Positions 24,534 through 34,007 of a stretch of DNA of 64,000 nucleotides are shown one piece after another. Positions within the stretch are counted from its first letter, which is position 1. Every line of letters begins with the position of its first letter. The position numbers were made by a program, and so were the translations under genes. This DNA comes from Albibacterium sp963696875 (GTDB taxonomy: Bacteria > Bacteroidota > Bacteroidia > Sphingobacteriales > Sphingobacteriaceae): assembly GCA_963696875.1 (NCBI GenBank), contig CAVOLQ010000001.1:186001-250000 (forward strand), written 5' to 3'. A model generated the notes under the pieces. That model had not been told where the DNA came from. It saw only the letters and a program-made list of their open reading frames with translations, and did not search any database.

Positions 24534-25126
24534 GTGTTTTTAGGTTTTTATTGCCTATTGACACTTCATTTTATTCACTAAGAATCAATAGCAATGGGTT
24601 TATAAATAATAAACTGCGATGTTCGAAGCAATGATGTAGGTTTTTGAACATCTCGTTGTTTTCGTATTAAAGCTGAATAGGGCATAGCGATAGGATAAAT
24701 AGGTTTATAAAATCACTCGCGTTTTTACTAAGCTCCGCATTTTTATTTGATATTACGAATGGCAGATTCCTACAATCTGATATGGCAGATGCTGGTTATC
24801 ATGGTTTTGACAAGTGAAACCTATTTAAAAGCCATGTCTTTTACCTAGTACCTAAATTTGGAAATGCCCAATACAAGTAGAAATTGACGAGGAAATCACT
24901 AAATTTAGTTGACCGTTTTTATTTTGTGGCCTTTTTTAATCAATATTAGCGCTGGGTTTTTTACGGCGAAAGGAAATTATCAGGTGTCTTTTTAAAATAT
25001 TTCAATTTAAATGACAAGCGAAGTCTAAAGCCAACCAGGCTTTACCTCATAAATAAAGCTAAATATATTAGTAATTATACATTGTGTTTACTATCTTAGT
25101 ACATAAACCAAATCTTATAATTAATC
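24534..25126. other. Gene-free stretch with gene relics
   Basis: 593 bases without a convincing gene. The right part (24907-25037) is a relic of the DUF3943 gene 3' end; the left part (24534-24906) is AT-rich, and I see nothing recognisable in it. The promoters of the minus-strand cassette and of the Rpn gene must be here, but no clear box is present. Confidence 0.5.
24907..25037 (+). pseudogene. 3' relic of a DUF3943 outer-membrane protein gene
   Basis: It closely matches the end of the intact gene at 27037-28476 and the first bases after it (28331-28518), including the shared stop codon context. Relative to the intact copy it lacks exactly 57 bases (19 codons, 28405-28461), and the gap is bounded by the direct repeat TTAT in the intact copy, as expected for a slippage deletion. 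The rest of the gene is gone. Confidence 0.85.
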
Positions 25127-26029
25127 ATGGCTAAATCATTAAAAGGCTTAGGCAAGTATGTCGATTTCAAAACTGATTTTGGGATGAAGTTTTATTTCGG
25201 GAGAGAAGAAAACAAATCGATACTGATAGATTTTTTGAACGATCTGTTTGCAGGTGAAAAAGTCATCGAGGAACTGGAGTATGCACCAACAGAACACGAC
25301 GGGGATATTGAAGATGACCGGCGTGTAATTTTCGACCTGCACTGCAAGGGACCCGATGGCGAGATTTTTATTGTAGAGATGCAGCAGTTTCATCAGGATT
25401 TTTTTAAGGATAGGGCGGTATATTATACCTCCCGGCTGATCAATAAGCAGATCGGCAAAGGAAAGGCGGGGAATGATTACCGATTGCCAGAAGTGTATTT
25501 TATCGCATTGTTGGAGTTCAGCATGGATGATGCCGTTGGAAGTCGGCATCTCTATGATGTGGCTTTGCTGGATAAACAGACGAAGGAAATATTTTACAAT
25601 AAATTGGGTTATAAATTCATAGTTTTGCCTAAGTTTCTAAAGAAAGGATCTGAACTGGAGACGGATATGGACCAGTGGCTTTATCTGCTGAAGCATATCA
25701 GCCAGATGAACCAGATTCCCAAGTTTTTGGATAAACGGATATTTAGCCTTATCTTTAGTATAGGCGAGATAGCCAAATTAAAGAAGGAGGATTTTATGGC
25801 TTACGAAGCAAGTTTGAAACGTAAAAGGGATGTAGAGAGCGTTAACAATAGCGCTCGTAGAGCTGGCGTGTTGGAAGGAATTGAAAAAGGAATTGAAAAA
25901 GGAAAAGCATCAACAGTAAAAAATCTTATAGAGAAATTTGGCTTTAATGACGAACAAGCTGCTATTGCGGCTGAGGTTTCTTTAGATTTTGTACAAACAG
26001 TACGTGCATCTCTCAATAAGAAGAAATAG
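25127..26029 (+). CDS. Rpn-family recombination-promoting nuclease/putative transposase (PD-(D/E)XK)
   Basis: 300 residues. The start is DFKTDFGMKFYFGREENKSILIDFLNDLF, the hallmark of this family, followed by the nuclease core: Asp in VIFDLHCKGPDGEIFIVEMQ and Glu-x-Gln in the same stretch. FFKDRAVYYTSRLINKQIGKG comes next. The C-terminus has a short repeat EGIEKGIEKGKA and a helical tail, as in relatives. Rpn proteins promote RecA-independent recombination; many lie in plastic regions. Here it sits between two copies of a duplicated segment. A short duplicate of its own sequence follows the stop at 26035. Confidence 0.9.
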   Translation: MAKSLKGLGKYVDFKTDFGMKFYFGREENKSILIDFLNDLFAGEKVIEELEYAPTEHDGDIEDDRRVIFDLHCKGPDGEIFIVEMQQFHQDFFKDRAVYYTSRLINKQIGKGKAGNDYRLPEVYFIALLEFSMDDAVGSRHLYDVALLDKQTKEIFYNKLGYKFIVLPKFLKKGSELETDMDQWLYLLKHISQMNQIPKFLDKRIFSLIFSIGEIAKLKKEDFMAYEASLKRKRDVESVNNSARRAGVLEGIEKGIEKGKASTVKNLIEKFGFNDEQAAIAAEVSLDFVQTVRASLNKKK

Positions 26030-26034
26030 ATTAA

Positions 26035-26070
26035 TCTTTAATATAGGCGAGATAGCAACATTAAAGAAGG
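26035..26070 (+). pseudogene. Short relic of an Rpn-family gene
   Basis: These 36 bases repeat 25752-25787 of the Rpn gene with a few substitutions (shared core TATAGGCGAGATAG). It lies just after the Rpn stop codon, so a second Rpn copy was probably here and has been deleted. Confidence 0.6.
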
Positions 26071-26139
26071 GTAAAATGTTGCCATGTTTTTACAATTACC
26101 AATTGCTTAGTTCCGCTAGAAGTTATCTAGACCCTACTA

Positions 26140-26808
26140 ATGAACGAATTCATAAAAACCCTTGAAACCGAACTAGAAAGTAACTCAAACCCTGAAGTCG
26201 CTTCGGGACAGAAAGCCTATATGAGAAATCAGTTTGAGTTTTATGGATTAACCACAACTAAAAGAAGGGAAATTCAAAGGCCGTTTTTTAGTAAAGGACA
26301 CTTGCCCGAAAAAGGAGAACTAGCGAAAATAGTAAGAGAACTTTGGGCAAAGCCGCAAAGAGAATATCAATATTTTTCTCAAGAACTTGCCTTTAAGTAT
26401 GTCAAACAATTGGAGGAAAGGGACATTGAGCTATTTGAATTTATGGTCACTCACAAATCATGGTGGGATACCGTTGATTTTATTTCAAGTAAATTAATGG
26501 GTGTGTATTTCAAAAAGTACCCTGATCAGATCGACAAGTATGTGCAAAAATGGCTAAAATCAAATAATATCTGGCTACAGAGATCAGCATTGTTATTTCA
26601 ATTAAAGTACAAGGAAAATTTAGATCCAGAGTTATTGAGTTTTACTATCCATCAACTATTGAATTCGAAAGAATTTTTCATAAATAAAGCCATTGGGTGG
26701 GTTTTAAGAGAATATAGTCGAACAAACCCTAGTTGGGTTCTAGAGTTTGTGAGTAAAACAGAATTGAACACGTTAAGCCAGAAAGAAGCGTTACGATTAA
26801 TAAAATGA
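26140..26808 (+). CDS. AlkD-like DNA alkylation repair protein
   Basis: 222 residues of HEAT-like helical repeats. Typical features are YMRNQFEFYGLTTTKRREIQ at the N-terminus, WAKPQREYQYFSQELAFKY, the catalytic-region motif SWWDTVDFISSKLMG (Asp of WDTVD) and WLQRSALLFQLKYK. Family members remove bulky or cationic alkylated bases by trapping DNA on a concave surface. Length is close to AlkD (about 230). A 3' fragment of a second copy is at 22226-22495. Neighbour content suggests no operon. Confidence 0.9.
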   Translation: MNEFIKTLETELESNSNPEVASGQKAYMRNQFEFYGLTTTKRREIQRPFFSKGHLPEKGELAKIVRELWAKPQREYQYFSQELAFKYVKQLEERDIELFEFMVTHKSWWDTVDFISSKLMGVYFKKYPDQIDKYVQKWLKSNNIWLQRSALLFQLKYKENLDPELLSFTIHQLLNSKEFFINKAIGWVLREYSRTNPSWVLEFVSKTELNTLSQKEALRLIK

Positions 26809-27036
26809 GTCGATAAATAAGTAGGAAGCAAAAGAAAAACCTTTTTATTTATTCCTTCAATCAGCCTCGAAAGCGATATGAGAGGCGCCTGAGATATCCT
26901 TTAAGACTGCGTATCCCCTTGATATCCCTTTCTTCTACGAGACATTTAAACGCCGGGTAAAGGTAAGGACGGACAGGTTGGAATACTATATAAACAACGC
27001 CTCTATTTTATTGTTTGTTTACTAATAGGCGATGAT
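26809..27036. other. Gene-free stretch before the DUF3943 gene
   Basis: 228 bases. A segment at about 26924-26997 reads as a basic peptide (FYETFKRRVKVRTDRLEYYI) without a start codon and may be a gene relic. No promoter was identified. Confidence 0.3.
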
Positions 27037-28476
27037 ATGGGAATCAAAAACGTTTTCAGGAAACAAAGTTATTTGAGGCTTATTTTATTGTTAATGCTTT
27101 CTCCGATACCCATCTATGCTCAAGTCTCTAAATTAAGTATTACAAAATGCCCACAAGATAGTCTCACCGTCGCGAATAGCGATCTGCCTGCGCTGGATAG
27201 CGTGCAACCAAAATCCCATTTTTTAAGAGCCGCAGGAGAAGTAGTGCTGGTAGACATAATCCCCTGGTCCTTCAGCTATTTCATTAAAAAAGAGGAAAAT
27301 TCAAAAATATCCTTTAAAACCGTTGGTGAACACTTAAAGTTTACTAGTTGGAAATGGGATGACGACCAATTTGCAACCAATGAGTTTTCGCACCCTTATC
27401 ACGGTAGCCTTTATTTTAATTCATTTAGAGCTAACGGTTATGAGCAATTGCCTTCCGCATTAGCTACCGTTGGGGGAAGTTTTTTATGGGAAATAGCGGG
27501 TGAAAGGGAACCGCCTTCCATAAATGATTTAATTAATACTTCTTTTGGCGGTGTTATTTTAGGAGAAATGACCCATCGATTGGCTAATAAACTTATTAAT
27601 AACCGTAGTACCGGCTTAAGGCGTAAGACCAATGAATTTTTTGGATTGTTAATTAACCCTATGAATGGGTTTAATCGAATTATAAGCGGAAAATGGGGAA
27701 AGGTACCTTCTGGAAGTCAAGACCTTGATTCTTCAAGAATTGACGCACAATTTGATTTGGGTGTCAGAACAATTAATAGGGACCACAATCTGATCAAGAA
27801 GGGGGAAAACTCAGTGTATGGACGAATGAGATTTTTGTATCAAGATAAAAACAGTAGAAGGGAGGCGTTTGACGAGTTTAGTGTCGATTTAGAAGCAGGC
27901 GTGGATGATAGTGCTTTGGTGAATACACTGAGCGTCTATGGCCTTTTGTATGGTCGTGAATTGTTGGCCAATAACCGGATGAGCCATAGCGCAATGATTT
28001 CTGCAAATTATGATCTTTTTCATAATTCTTCCTTTTTTTACGGTGGACAAAGCATAAATATAAATATGGTTTCTGAATTTAAGATAGCCTCAAAGTCAAA
28101 ATTAAATACCGTTATTGGGTTTGGTCCCGTTCTTTTGGCAGCAGTTCCGGATCAGTATTTAAAAGATAGTAAGCATAGAAACTATGACTACGGCTCTGGT
28201 TTAAGTCTTTTGGGAAATATTAAGATGAATGTGATGGAAAGACTAATTTTAGGAGTTCAATATACAGGAGGAATTGTAGGTACCATTAGTGGAAATCATT
28301 CCAGTTATTCTTTGCATTCCCTTTCTTCCGAGTTGACCGTTTTTATTTTGAAGCCTTTTTTAATCAATATGAGCGCTGGGTTTTTTACGGCGAAAGGAAA
28401 TTATCGAGACCTTCCTGATATAAGAAAACTCTACTCCTATGGTAGAGTATCTGTTGGTTATCAGGTGTCTTTTTAA
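27037..28476 (+). CDS. DUF3943-family outer-membrane protein
   Basis: 479 residues with a Sec signal (MGIKNVFRKQSYLRLILLLMLSPIPIYAQ). Residues about 100-215 carry the DUF3943 pattern: WKWDDDQFATNEFSHPYHGS, ANGYEQLPSALATVGGSFLW, and FGLLINPMNGFNRII. The second half alternates hydrophobic and polar residues in strands and ends VSVGYQVSF, an outer-membrane barrel C-terminus. Its function is not known; related proteins are surface or outer-membrane proteins of Bacteroidota. A relic of a second copy's end lies at 24907-25037. Confidence 0.85.
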   Translation: MGIKNVFRKQSYLRLILLLMLSPIPIYAQVSKLSITKCPQDSLTVANSDLPALDSVQPKSHFLRAAGEVVLVDIIPWSFSYFIKKEENSKISFKTVGEHLKFTSWKWDDDQFATNEFSHPYHGSLYFNSFRANGYEQLPSALATVGGSFLWEIAGEREPPSINDLINTSFGGVILGEMTHRLANKLINNRSTGLRRKTNEFFGLLINPMNGFNRIISGKWGKVPSGSQDLDSSRIDAQFDLGVRTINRDHNLIKKGENSVYGRMRFLYQDKNSRREAFDEFSVDLEAGVDDSALVNTLSVYGLLYGRELLANNRMSHSAMISANYDLFHNSSFFYGGQSININMVSEFKIASKSKLNTVIGFGPVLLAAVPDQYLKDSKHRNYDYGSGLSLLGNIKMNVMERLILGVQYTGGIVGTISGNHSSYSLHSLSSELTVFILKPFLINMSAGFFTAKGNYRDLPDIRKLYSYGRVSVGYQVSF

Positions 28477-28567
28477 AATATTTCAATTTTAATGACTAGC
28501 GAAGTCTATATCCAACCATGAATTTACTTCGCCAGTCTCTTTTCGCCAAAATCCCTCTGAAGGCAAG

Positions 28568-28613
28568 ACTTACGAAATTTGCCAACGCGTAGGGCTGCCA
28601 AAATTTCGTAAGT
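28568..28613. terminator. Hairpin between convergent genes
   Basis: ACTTACGAAATTT (28568-28580) and AAATTTCGTAAGT (28601-28613) are perfect complements across 20 nt. It lies between the converging DUF3943 and TIGR03118 genes and may end both transcripts. No U-run follows, so a dispersed palindromic element is an alternative. Confidence 0.55.
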
Positions 28614-28624
28614 CGATGCTCGAA

Positions 28625-29719
28625 TTATTTTTTAGCAATATACCCAAAAAGACCATTTTGTTCGTCTGATGGTCCTGCGGTAAAGAAAAGTTGATTTTGA
28701 TCGCCAGCAGGAATATTGTTTCGAGGAAATTCAAGTGCCCATAATCCATCAATTGAAATCAGGACATTTTCACTTTTTAATTGACCCTTATAGGCGCCGC
28801 TAGCTTCAAATATGTTGATAAATCCATCGCCAAAATTTCCGACAAGAATCATATTTGTCCCTAATCCGAACCCTGCGGGTGCAAGAGTGATTCCCCAAGG
28901 CGAATTAAGGCTGCCTTGAGAAGCAAACCTTTTTACCAAGGTGCCGTTAGGATTGAAAATGTTTACATAACCATTTCCAACGCCCTTTTGGTCATCCATG
29001 TTATCAGGTGCTAGTTGTTTGGCGTAGGTGACGTATAATTCTCCATTGATGTTTTGAATGTTAAAGGGAGCAAAACCGGCCGGGATAGTAGGATCTAAAA
29101 ACGGTTTGGTAGTGACGGGTTTGAATGCATTATCAAATACATCAATTTTGCCTTCTTTAAAATTTGCGGCATATAAAAAGTTTGCGCCATTATCTGAAGC
29201 TAAGGCTAAGCCTTTATAAACAGCGGTAGCGGACTTATCAAAAACGGTTATGGCAGTGTTTCCTGAACTCCATGCGGTAAGGGTTCCATCTTCACTGGCA
29301 TAAATGAACTTGCTGACCTGATTGTTTGACGGAATTACAAAGTTAGTGGTATTGTTGTAAACGACTCCTGTTGGGGAGCCTGCATTAGCAACTCCTTGAA
29401 AAGGAATGGAAATCGGCTGTAAAAGTTCAGCACCATTCCGATCATAAATGGTGGTCAATCCTTTATGGTTGGAGGAAATCCAAAATGCTCCAGTAGGACC
29501 AATAGCTATACCCCAGGCATTACTAAGGTTAGCGTCAATACGGGCACCGCCAAATCCAGCGACATTGGAAACTAAGTTGGTTTGGACGTAGTTATTATCG
29601 AAAATCGGCGGAACGATGTCATGGTGACGTTTACAACCTACGGCGACAAACAAAAACGATATCAGGATAATCAATAGACCACCCAATGATTTGTTATTAA
29701 AGAAAACGAGCTTTTTCAT
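28625..29719 (-). CDS. TIGR03118-family lipoprotein
   Basis: 364 residues from the ATG at 29719 (MKKLVFFNNKSLGGLLIILISFLFVAVGCK), which gives a lipoprotein signal with the lipidated Cys in VAVGC. The open frame extends to 29767, but that leader is not signal-like. Repeated strands with N-x-G-x-FWISSN and NAWGIAIGPTGAFWI, IVPSNNQVSKFIYAS, NFLYAANFKEGKIDVFD, SPWGITLAP and GLWALEFPRNN describe a beta-propeller-like protein (TIGR03118). Function is not established. It is probably on the cell surface or in the periplasm. A dispersed palindrome lies upstream at 29741-29810. Confidence 0.85.
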   Translation of the reverse strand: MKKLVFFNNKSLGGLLIILISFLFVAVGCKRHHDIVPPIFDNNYVQTNLVSNVAGFGGARIDANLSNAWGIAIGPTGAFWISSNHKGLTTIYDRNGAELLQPISIPFQGVANAGSPTGVVYNNTTNFVIPSNNQVSKFIYASEDGTLTAWSSGNTAITVFDKSATAVYKGLALASDNGANFLYAANFKEGKIDVFDNAFKPVTTKPFLDPTIPAGFAPFNIQNINGELYVTYAKQLAPDNMDDQKGVGNGYVNIFNPNGTLVKRFASQGSLNSPWGITLAPAGFGLGTNMILVGNFGDGFINIFEASGAYKGQLKSENVLISIDGLWALEFPRNNIPAGDQNQLFFTAGPSDEQNGLFGYIAKK

Positions 29720-30021
29720 AAGAGTAAAATTTTTTAAGGCGATGAAGCTATCATGAGCTCTAGTCATCGCCGGTTGTGAGTAATTTGTTAATGCTCATGA
29801 TGGTTTCATATTTATAGAATTATATTAAGTAATTATTTGAAAACAATTGACTCTTATTTTGGTGTTTTGGTTGGTAGTATTATTTTGAGTCTTTTTGTAT
29901 TATGACATCGAGTTGATTTATTAAATAGCATGTAAAAATATTGGTACTGTTTTTGGACTTATATTTATCAGCCTCTTCGTTAAACGATGGTGTAAATGGA
30001 TTCACCTAATCAGATATTTTT
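29720..30021. promoter_or_regulatory. Divergent region between the TIGR03118 lipoprotein and the AI-2E permease
   Basis: 302 bases. It contains the dispersed palindrome copy at 29741-29810 and then AT-rich sequence in which promoters for both directions must lie; no confident -33/-7 pair was found. Confidence 0.4.
29741..29810. repeat. Dispersed intergenic palindrome, copy A
   Basis: ATCATGAG (29750-29757) and CTCATGAT (29794-29801) are perfect complements around a centre that contains GGTTGTGAG. Related copies are at 38360-38420 and 44001-44062, each upstream of a gene. Confidence 0.6.
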
Positions 30022-31149
30022 ATGAAACAAATAATACCATTTTATACTAAACTAGCTCATGTTTTAATTTGTCTGATTGCTTTGGTTTATATTGCTCACG
30101 AAGGGCAAACTATCATTGCACCCATTATTTTTGCGTTACTTTTTTCGTTCTTATTATTGCCATTTGTAGGCTATTTGGAGAGAAGGTGCAAACTTCCTCG
30201 AGTAGTATCGTCGTTAGTCGCAATAGGTACTTTGATATTAGCAATTTTATCAATTTTATATCTGCTAGGTTCTCAAATTACCGAATTGACACAAGATTGG
30301 CCTGCTTTTCAGCAGCAAATATTTACAGTCTTCGATAACCTTCAGACTTGGATAGAAAAAACGTTTAATATCAAAACGAAAGATCAAATAAATTACATAA
30401 ATGAAGGTGCTTTAAAAGCATTTAGCACCGGAACAACAATTATTGGATTTACACTTTTGTCAGTTTCTTCATTATTGTTGTTTTTTGTATTGATTTTTCT
30501 TTATACTTTTTTTATACTGTTACACCGTCGCCTATTATTGAGGTTTATTGTAGCCGTATTTCCTGAAAAATATAGCTTGACGGTATATGACGTAGCAAGT
30601 GAGGTAGAATATATTGTTAAACGATATGTCTTTGGCATTTTTATTCAAATGTCTATTGTTACCATTCTTGCGACTGTAGGATTCTCCATTATTGGTGTAA
30701 AATATCACTTTTTATTAGGGTTGATTACAGGTATTTTTAATGTTATCCCTTATATCGGTATGCTCACTTCTCTTCTATTGGCGTGTATCGTCACGTTTGC
30801 AACCGGCAGCGTTACGCATGTTCTATTTGTCGTCTTGGTTTTAGGAATTATCCATCTTATTGATGGCAATTTTATTATGCCTAAAATAGTAGGTTCAAAA
30901 GTAAAAATCAATACGCTCGTGGCTTTGTTAGCATTAGTTACAGGAGAGATGATTTGGGGAATTACAGGAATGCTTCTTTCCATCCCAGTAGTTGCAGTTA
31001 TCAAGGTGATTTTTGATCGTATAGATGGCTTAAAGCCTTGGGGAATGCTCTTAGGGGAAGATGACAGTGAGCCAGACGGTAAGCCCGCCATAATCGAGGT
31101 TGTTCAGGATGAGAACTACTTGGAGAAGGATCAAGAGGGAGAAGGGTAG
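30022..31149 (+). CDS. AI-2E family (PerM/TqsA-like) membrane transporter
   Basis: 375 residues with about eight membrane helices. The first pair (IAHEGQTIIAPIIFALLFSFLLLP then LPRVVSSLVAIGTLILAIL) and the C-terminal block (YHFLLGLITGIFNVIPYIGM, IDGNFIMPKIVGSKVKINTL, LLALVTGEMIWGITGMLLSIPV) are diagnostic for the family PF01594. Members export small molecules or ions (for example AI-2, indole, or Na+/H+). It leads a run with an EmrAB-like pair 73 bp downstream and may be co-expressed; no terminator is visible in between. The substrate is unknown. Confidence 0.88.
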   Translation: MKQIIPFYTKLAHVLICLIALVYIAHEGQTIIAPIIFALLFSFLLLPFVGYLERRCKLPRVVSSLVAIGTLILAILSILYLLGSQITELTQDWPAFQQQIFTVFDNLQTWIEKTFNIKTKDQINYINEGALKAFSTGTTIIGFTLLSVSSLLLFFVLIFLYTFFILLHRRLLLRFIVAVFPEKYSLTVYDVASEVEYIVKRYVFGIFIQMSIVTILATVGFSIIGVKYHFLLGLITGIFNVIPYIGMLTSLLLACIVTFATGSVTHVLFVVLVLGIIHLIDGNFIMPKIVGSKVKINTLVALLALVTGEMIWGITGMLLSIPVVAVIKVIFDRIDGLKPWGMLLGEDDSEPDGKPAIIEVVQDENYLEKDQEGEG

Positions 31150-31222
31150 GCTCTGTTTTTCAAACTATTCGATTAAAGCTTTGTTTACTTTGACCTGAAA
31201 GTATCTTGCCAGAAACGAAGCT

Positions 31223-32350
31223 ATGGAACCTACTGCTGAGAAAGACTCAGAACCAATCCCTGATAAAAAAAAGACGAATCATCGATTTGTTATCCTTTTC
31301 GTGTTTTTAATTCTGATAGGCGGAGTTTATGGGCTCATGAAATATTTACATTCCCGAAAACACATAGTAACCGATGACGCTCAGATAGTAGCGCTAATCA
31401 GTCCGGTGATTCCACATGTTTCAGGTTATATTTCAAAAGTATATGTATCCGATAATGAAGGAGTTTTAAAAGGGGATACTTTATTGTTACTTGATGATCG
31501 GGATTTTAGAGTCAAACTTGCAGATGCGGATGCGGGTCGGCAAAGCGCCGAAGGGAATCTTGCTATCGCGAAAGCAGGCCTCCCTGTTAACAAAGCAAAT
31601 GTAAATGCTGCCAATGCCAACGTAACTACCTTCGACGAGCAGATCGATGCGGCAAGGGTAACCATTTGGCGTACAGCCAATGACTTTATTCGTTATTCAA
31701 ACGCGTTAAAAGAGGGAGGGGTTACTCAACAGCAGTATGAAGAGGCTTTAGCAGCTAAACAATCTGCAGAACGACAGCTGGATGTTTTGCTGGCTCAAAA
31801 AAGTGAAGCTTCAAAGCGTTCCAAGGCCATTTCTTCAGAAAGTTCAATAAATAGTGGACAAATTTCGGCCGCCGAGGCAATGCTGTTGAAAAGTGAAGCG
31901 GAGGTTGCGGCTGCGAAACTTATTTTAAGCTATACGGTAATTACGGCGGAGGTAAATGGGCAGGTGTCAAAAGTGAATTTGCAACCTGGACAGTATGTAC
32001 AGGAGGGGCAGGCACTGTTTAGCATTGTTCCTCATGGAGCCAAATGGGTGGTGGCCAATTTTAAGGAGACACAACTTAAGAAAATGAAGATTGGACAAAA
32101 AGTGAAAATTACTGTGGACGCTTATCCAGGAGCGTCTTTTGATGGAGTGGTAAATTCTTTTAGTCCGGCAACGGGGGCCGCACAATCACTTCTTCCGCCA
32201 GATAACGCCAGTGGTAATTTTGTCAAAGTTGTCCAACGACTTCCTATAAAAATTGAATTTCTTCATCCAGAGCATAAGGAAGTTGAAAAACTGTCGGTCG
32301 GACTCAACGTTGTAGTGGATGTTTTAATAGATTCTCTGGTTCAAAAGTGA
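31223..32350 (+). CDS. EmrA-like HlyD-family periplasmic adaptor
   Basis: 375 residues. One N-terminal membrane helix (RFVILFVFLILIGGVYGLMKYLHS), then the biotinyl-lipoyl half motif ISPVIPHVSGYISKVYVSDN, a long coiled hairpin (residues about 90-200), the second lipoyl half ITAEVNGQVSKVNLQPGQYV and the beta-barrel. It should bridge the MFS pump encoded 7 bp downstream to a TolC-type channel; no TolC gene is present in the window. Confidence 0.92.
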   Translation: MEPTAEKDSEPIPDKKKTNHRFVILFVFLILIGGVYGLMKYLHSRKHIVTDDAQIVALISPVIPHVSGYISKVYVSDNEGVLKGDTLLLLDDRDFRVKLADADAGRQSAEGNLAIAKAGLPVNKANVNAANANVTTFDEQIDAARVTIWRTANDFIRYSNALKEGGVTQQQYEEALAAKQSAERQLDVLLAQKSEASKRSKAISSESSINSGQISAAEAMLLKSEAEVAAAKLILSYTVITAEVNGQVSKVNLQPGQYVQEGQALFSIVPHGAKWVVANFKETQLKKMKIGQKVKITVDAYPGASFDGVVNSFSPATGAAQSLLPPDNASGNFVKVVQRLPIKIEFLHPEHKEVEKLSVGLNVVVDVLIDSLVQK

Positions 32351-32357
32351 TCTTCAA

Positions 32358-33953
32358 ATGGAAGATAACTCTTTAGTTGAATATGGGGCAAGGCGGGCAA
32401 TAGTAACTATAACGGCCATCCTATGCGCGTTATTGGAGATCGTAGATACAACCATTGTCAACGTGGCCTTGAATGATATGAAGGGAAATTTGGGAGCCAC
32501 TTTGAGTGAGATTGGATGGGTAATTACTGCTTATGCAATTGGAAATGTGATCATTATCCCCTTGACAAGCTGGCTTTCTCAGCAATTTGGAAGGCGTAAT
32601 TATTTTGCGACGTCTATTCTTATTTTTACTCTTTTTTCGTTTCTATGTGGTAATGCAACTTCTTTGACAGAACTAGTTATCTTTCGGTTTTTTCAAGGAG
32701 TGGGTGGCGGAGCACTTTTGGTTACCTCACAAACAATTATTACAGAGAGCTATCCTCAGGAAAAGAGAGGCATGGCACAGGCTTTTTATGGTCTGGGAAT
32801 CATAGTCGGGCCAACCTTGGGGCCTCCATTAGGCGGATATATTGTTGATCATTATACTTGGCCATTCATTTTTTATATCAATATTCCTCTTGGACTTCTG
32901 GCAACATTCCTCACCCTTAAATTTGTAAGGAGTCCAAAATATACAGAGAAAAGAGCGCTTGGCGAGATTGATTTTTTAGGAATAGCATTCCTTGCTATGA
33001 CGGTTGGGTCTTTGCAATTTGTTTTAGAAAGAGGCCAAGAGAAGGATTGGTTTAACAGCGGACTTATTTTATTTTTTGCCTTGCTTGCCGGTATTAGCTG
33101 TTATTTCTTTATTTGGAGGGAGATGACGATAAAAAACCCAATTGTAAACTTGCGCATACTGAAGGATAGCAATTTGCGAATCGGAACTATTTTGACACTT
33201 ATTTTAGGATTTGGTTTGTTTGGGTCTACCTTTATAATTCCTCTATATCTTCAAAATAACTTGGGTTGGTCTGCGGAACAAGCGGGATTGATAATGATTC
33301 CTTCAACCTTGACAACGGCCTGTATGATGCCCATCATTGGAATATTGCTGCAAAAGGGAATTAAACATAAACACATCGCCGCTGGGGGGATGTTTTTATT
33401 TTTTATTTATAGCCTTTGGGCCCACCATATTTTGACATCTCATACAGGAACTATGAATTTTTTCTGGTTGCTAATGCTTAGGGGATTAGCCTTAAGTATG
33501 CTATTTATTCCTGTTACAACTTTGGCGCTCTCCAATTTGAAAGGTCAAGGTATTGGACAAGGGGCGTCTTTTACAGGTATAACACGTCAACTTGGGGGAT
33601 CTTTTGGAATCGCTATTATTACCACTTTTATGAGCCGTCAACTCATGAAACACCGTAGTGATTTATTATCAACCATCAACCCAGAAAATGTGATGTTTCA
33701 AGAGCGGTTTCAAGGCTTAGTTGATAAGTTTATTTCTTCTGGTATGGCTCCCAATTCAGCTAAAAGTGCTGCTTTAAAAGTAATTGATGGGTCTGTTATG
33801 GAGCAAGCATCCATTCTTAGCTATATGGATGCATTTTTATTGATAGGTATTGTTTTCTTAATTTGCGTACCCTTTATATTATTAATTAAAGAAAAAAAGA
33901 TTCCAACGGGGGGGGATGAGGAGACGAGGGATTCTCCACCTGAATCTACATGA
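32358..33953 (+). CDS. DHA2-family MFS multidrug efflux pump (EmrB-like)
   Basis: 531 residues with 14 membrane helices. Motifs: DTTIVNVALNDMKGNLGATL near the first helix, the LSQQFGRRNYF loop (motif A), and ITESYPQEKRGMAQAFYGLG followed by GPTLGPPLGGYIVDHYTWPF (motif C). Together with the adaptor just upstream it forms an EmrAB-type tripartite pump. The gene ends in a basic and acidic tail with no domain. An AGCTG-type repeat lies right after the stop. Confidence 0.93.
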   Translation: MEDNSLVEYGARRAIVTITAILCALLEIVDTTIVNVALNDMKGNLGATLSEIGWVITAYAIGNVIIIPLTSWLSQQFGRRNYFATSILIFTLFSFLCGNATSLTELVIFRFFQGVGGGALLVTSQTIITESYPQEKRGMAQAFYGLGIIVGPTLGPPLGGYIVDHYTWPFIFYINIPLGLLATFLTLKFVRSPKYTEKRALGEIDFLGIAFLAMTVGSLQFVLERGQEKDWFNSGLILFFALLAGISCYFFIWREMTIKNPIVNLRILKDSNLRIGTILTLILGFGLFGSTFIIPLYLQNNLGWSAEQAGLIMIPSTLTTACMMPIIGILLQKGIKHKHIAAGGMFLFFIYSLWAHHILTSHTGTMNFFWLLMLRGLALSMLFIPVTTLALSNLKGQGIGQGASFTGITRQLGGSFGIAIITTFMSRQLMKHRSDLLSTINPENVMFQERFQGLVDKFISSGMAPNSAKSAALKVIDGSVMEQASILSYMDAFLLIGIVFLICVPFILLIKEKKIPTGGDEETRDSPPEST

Positions 33954-34007
33954 CGGAACGATGAATTCGACTGATAGCTGAAAACTGATCGCTGGCATGC
34001 CCCGCTC

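Noticed and set aside
29740..29810. tRNA or riboswitch candidate suggested by the strong stem-loop
   Set aside because: No cloverleaf, no T-loop GGTTCRA motif, and the same sequence recurs as a dispersed palindrome.
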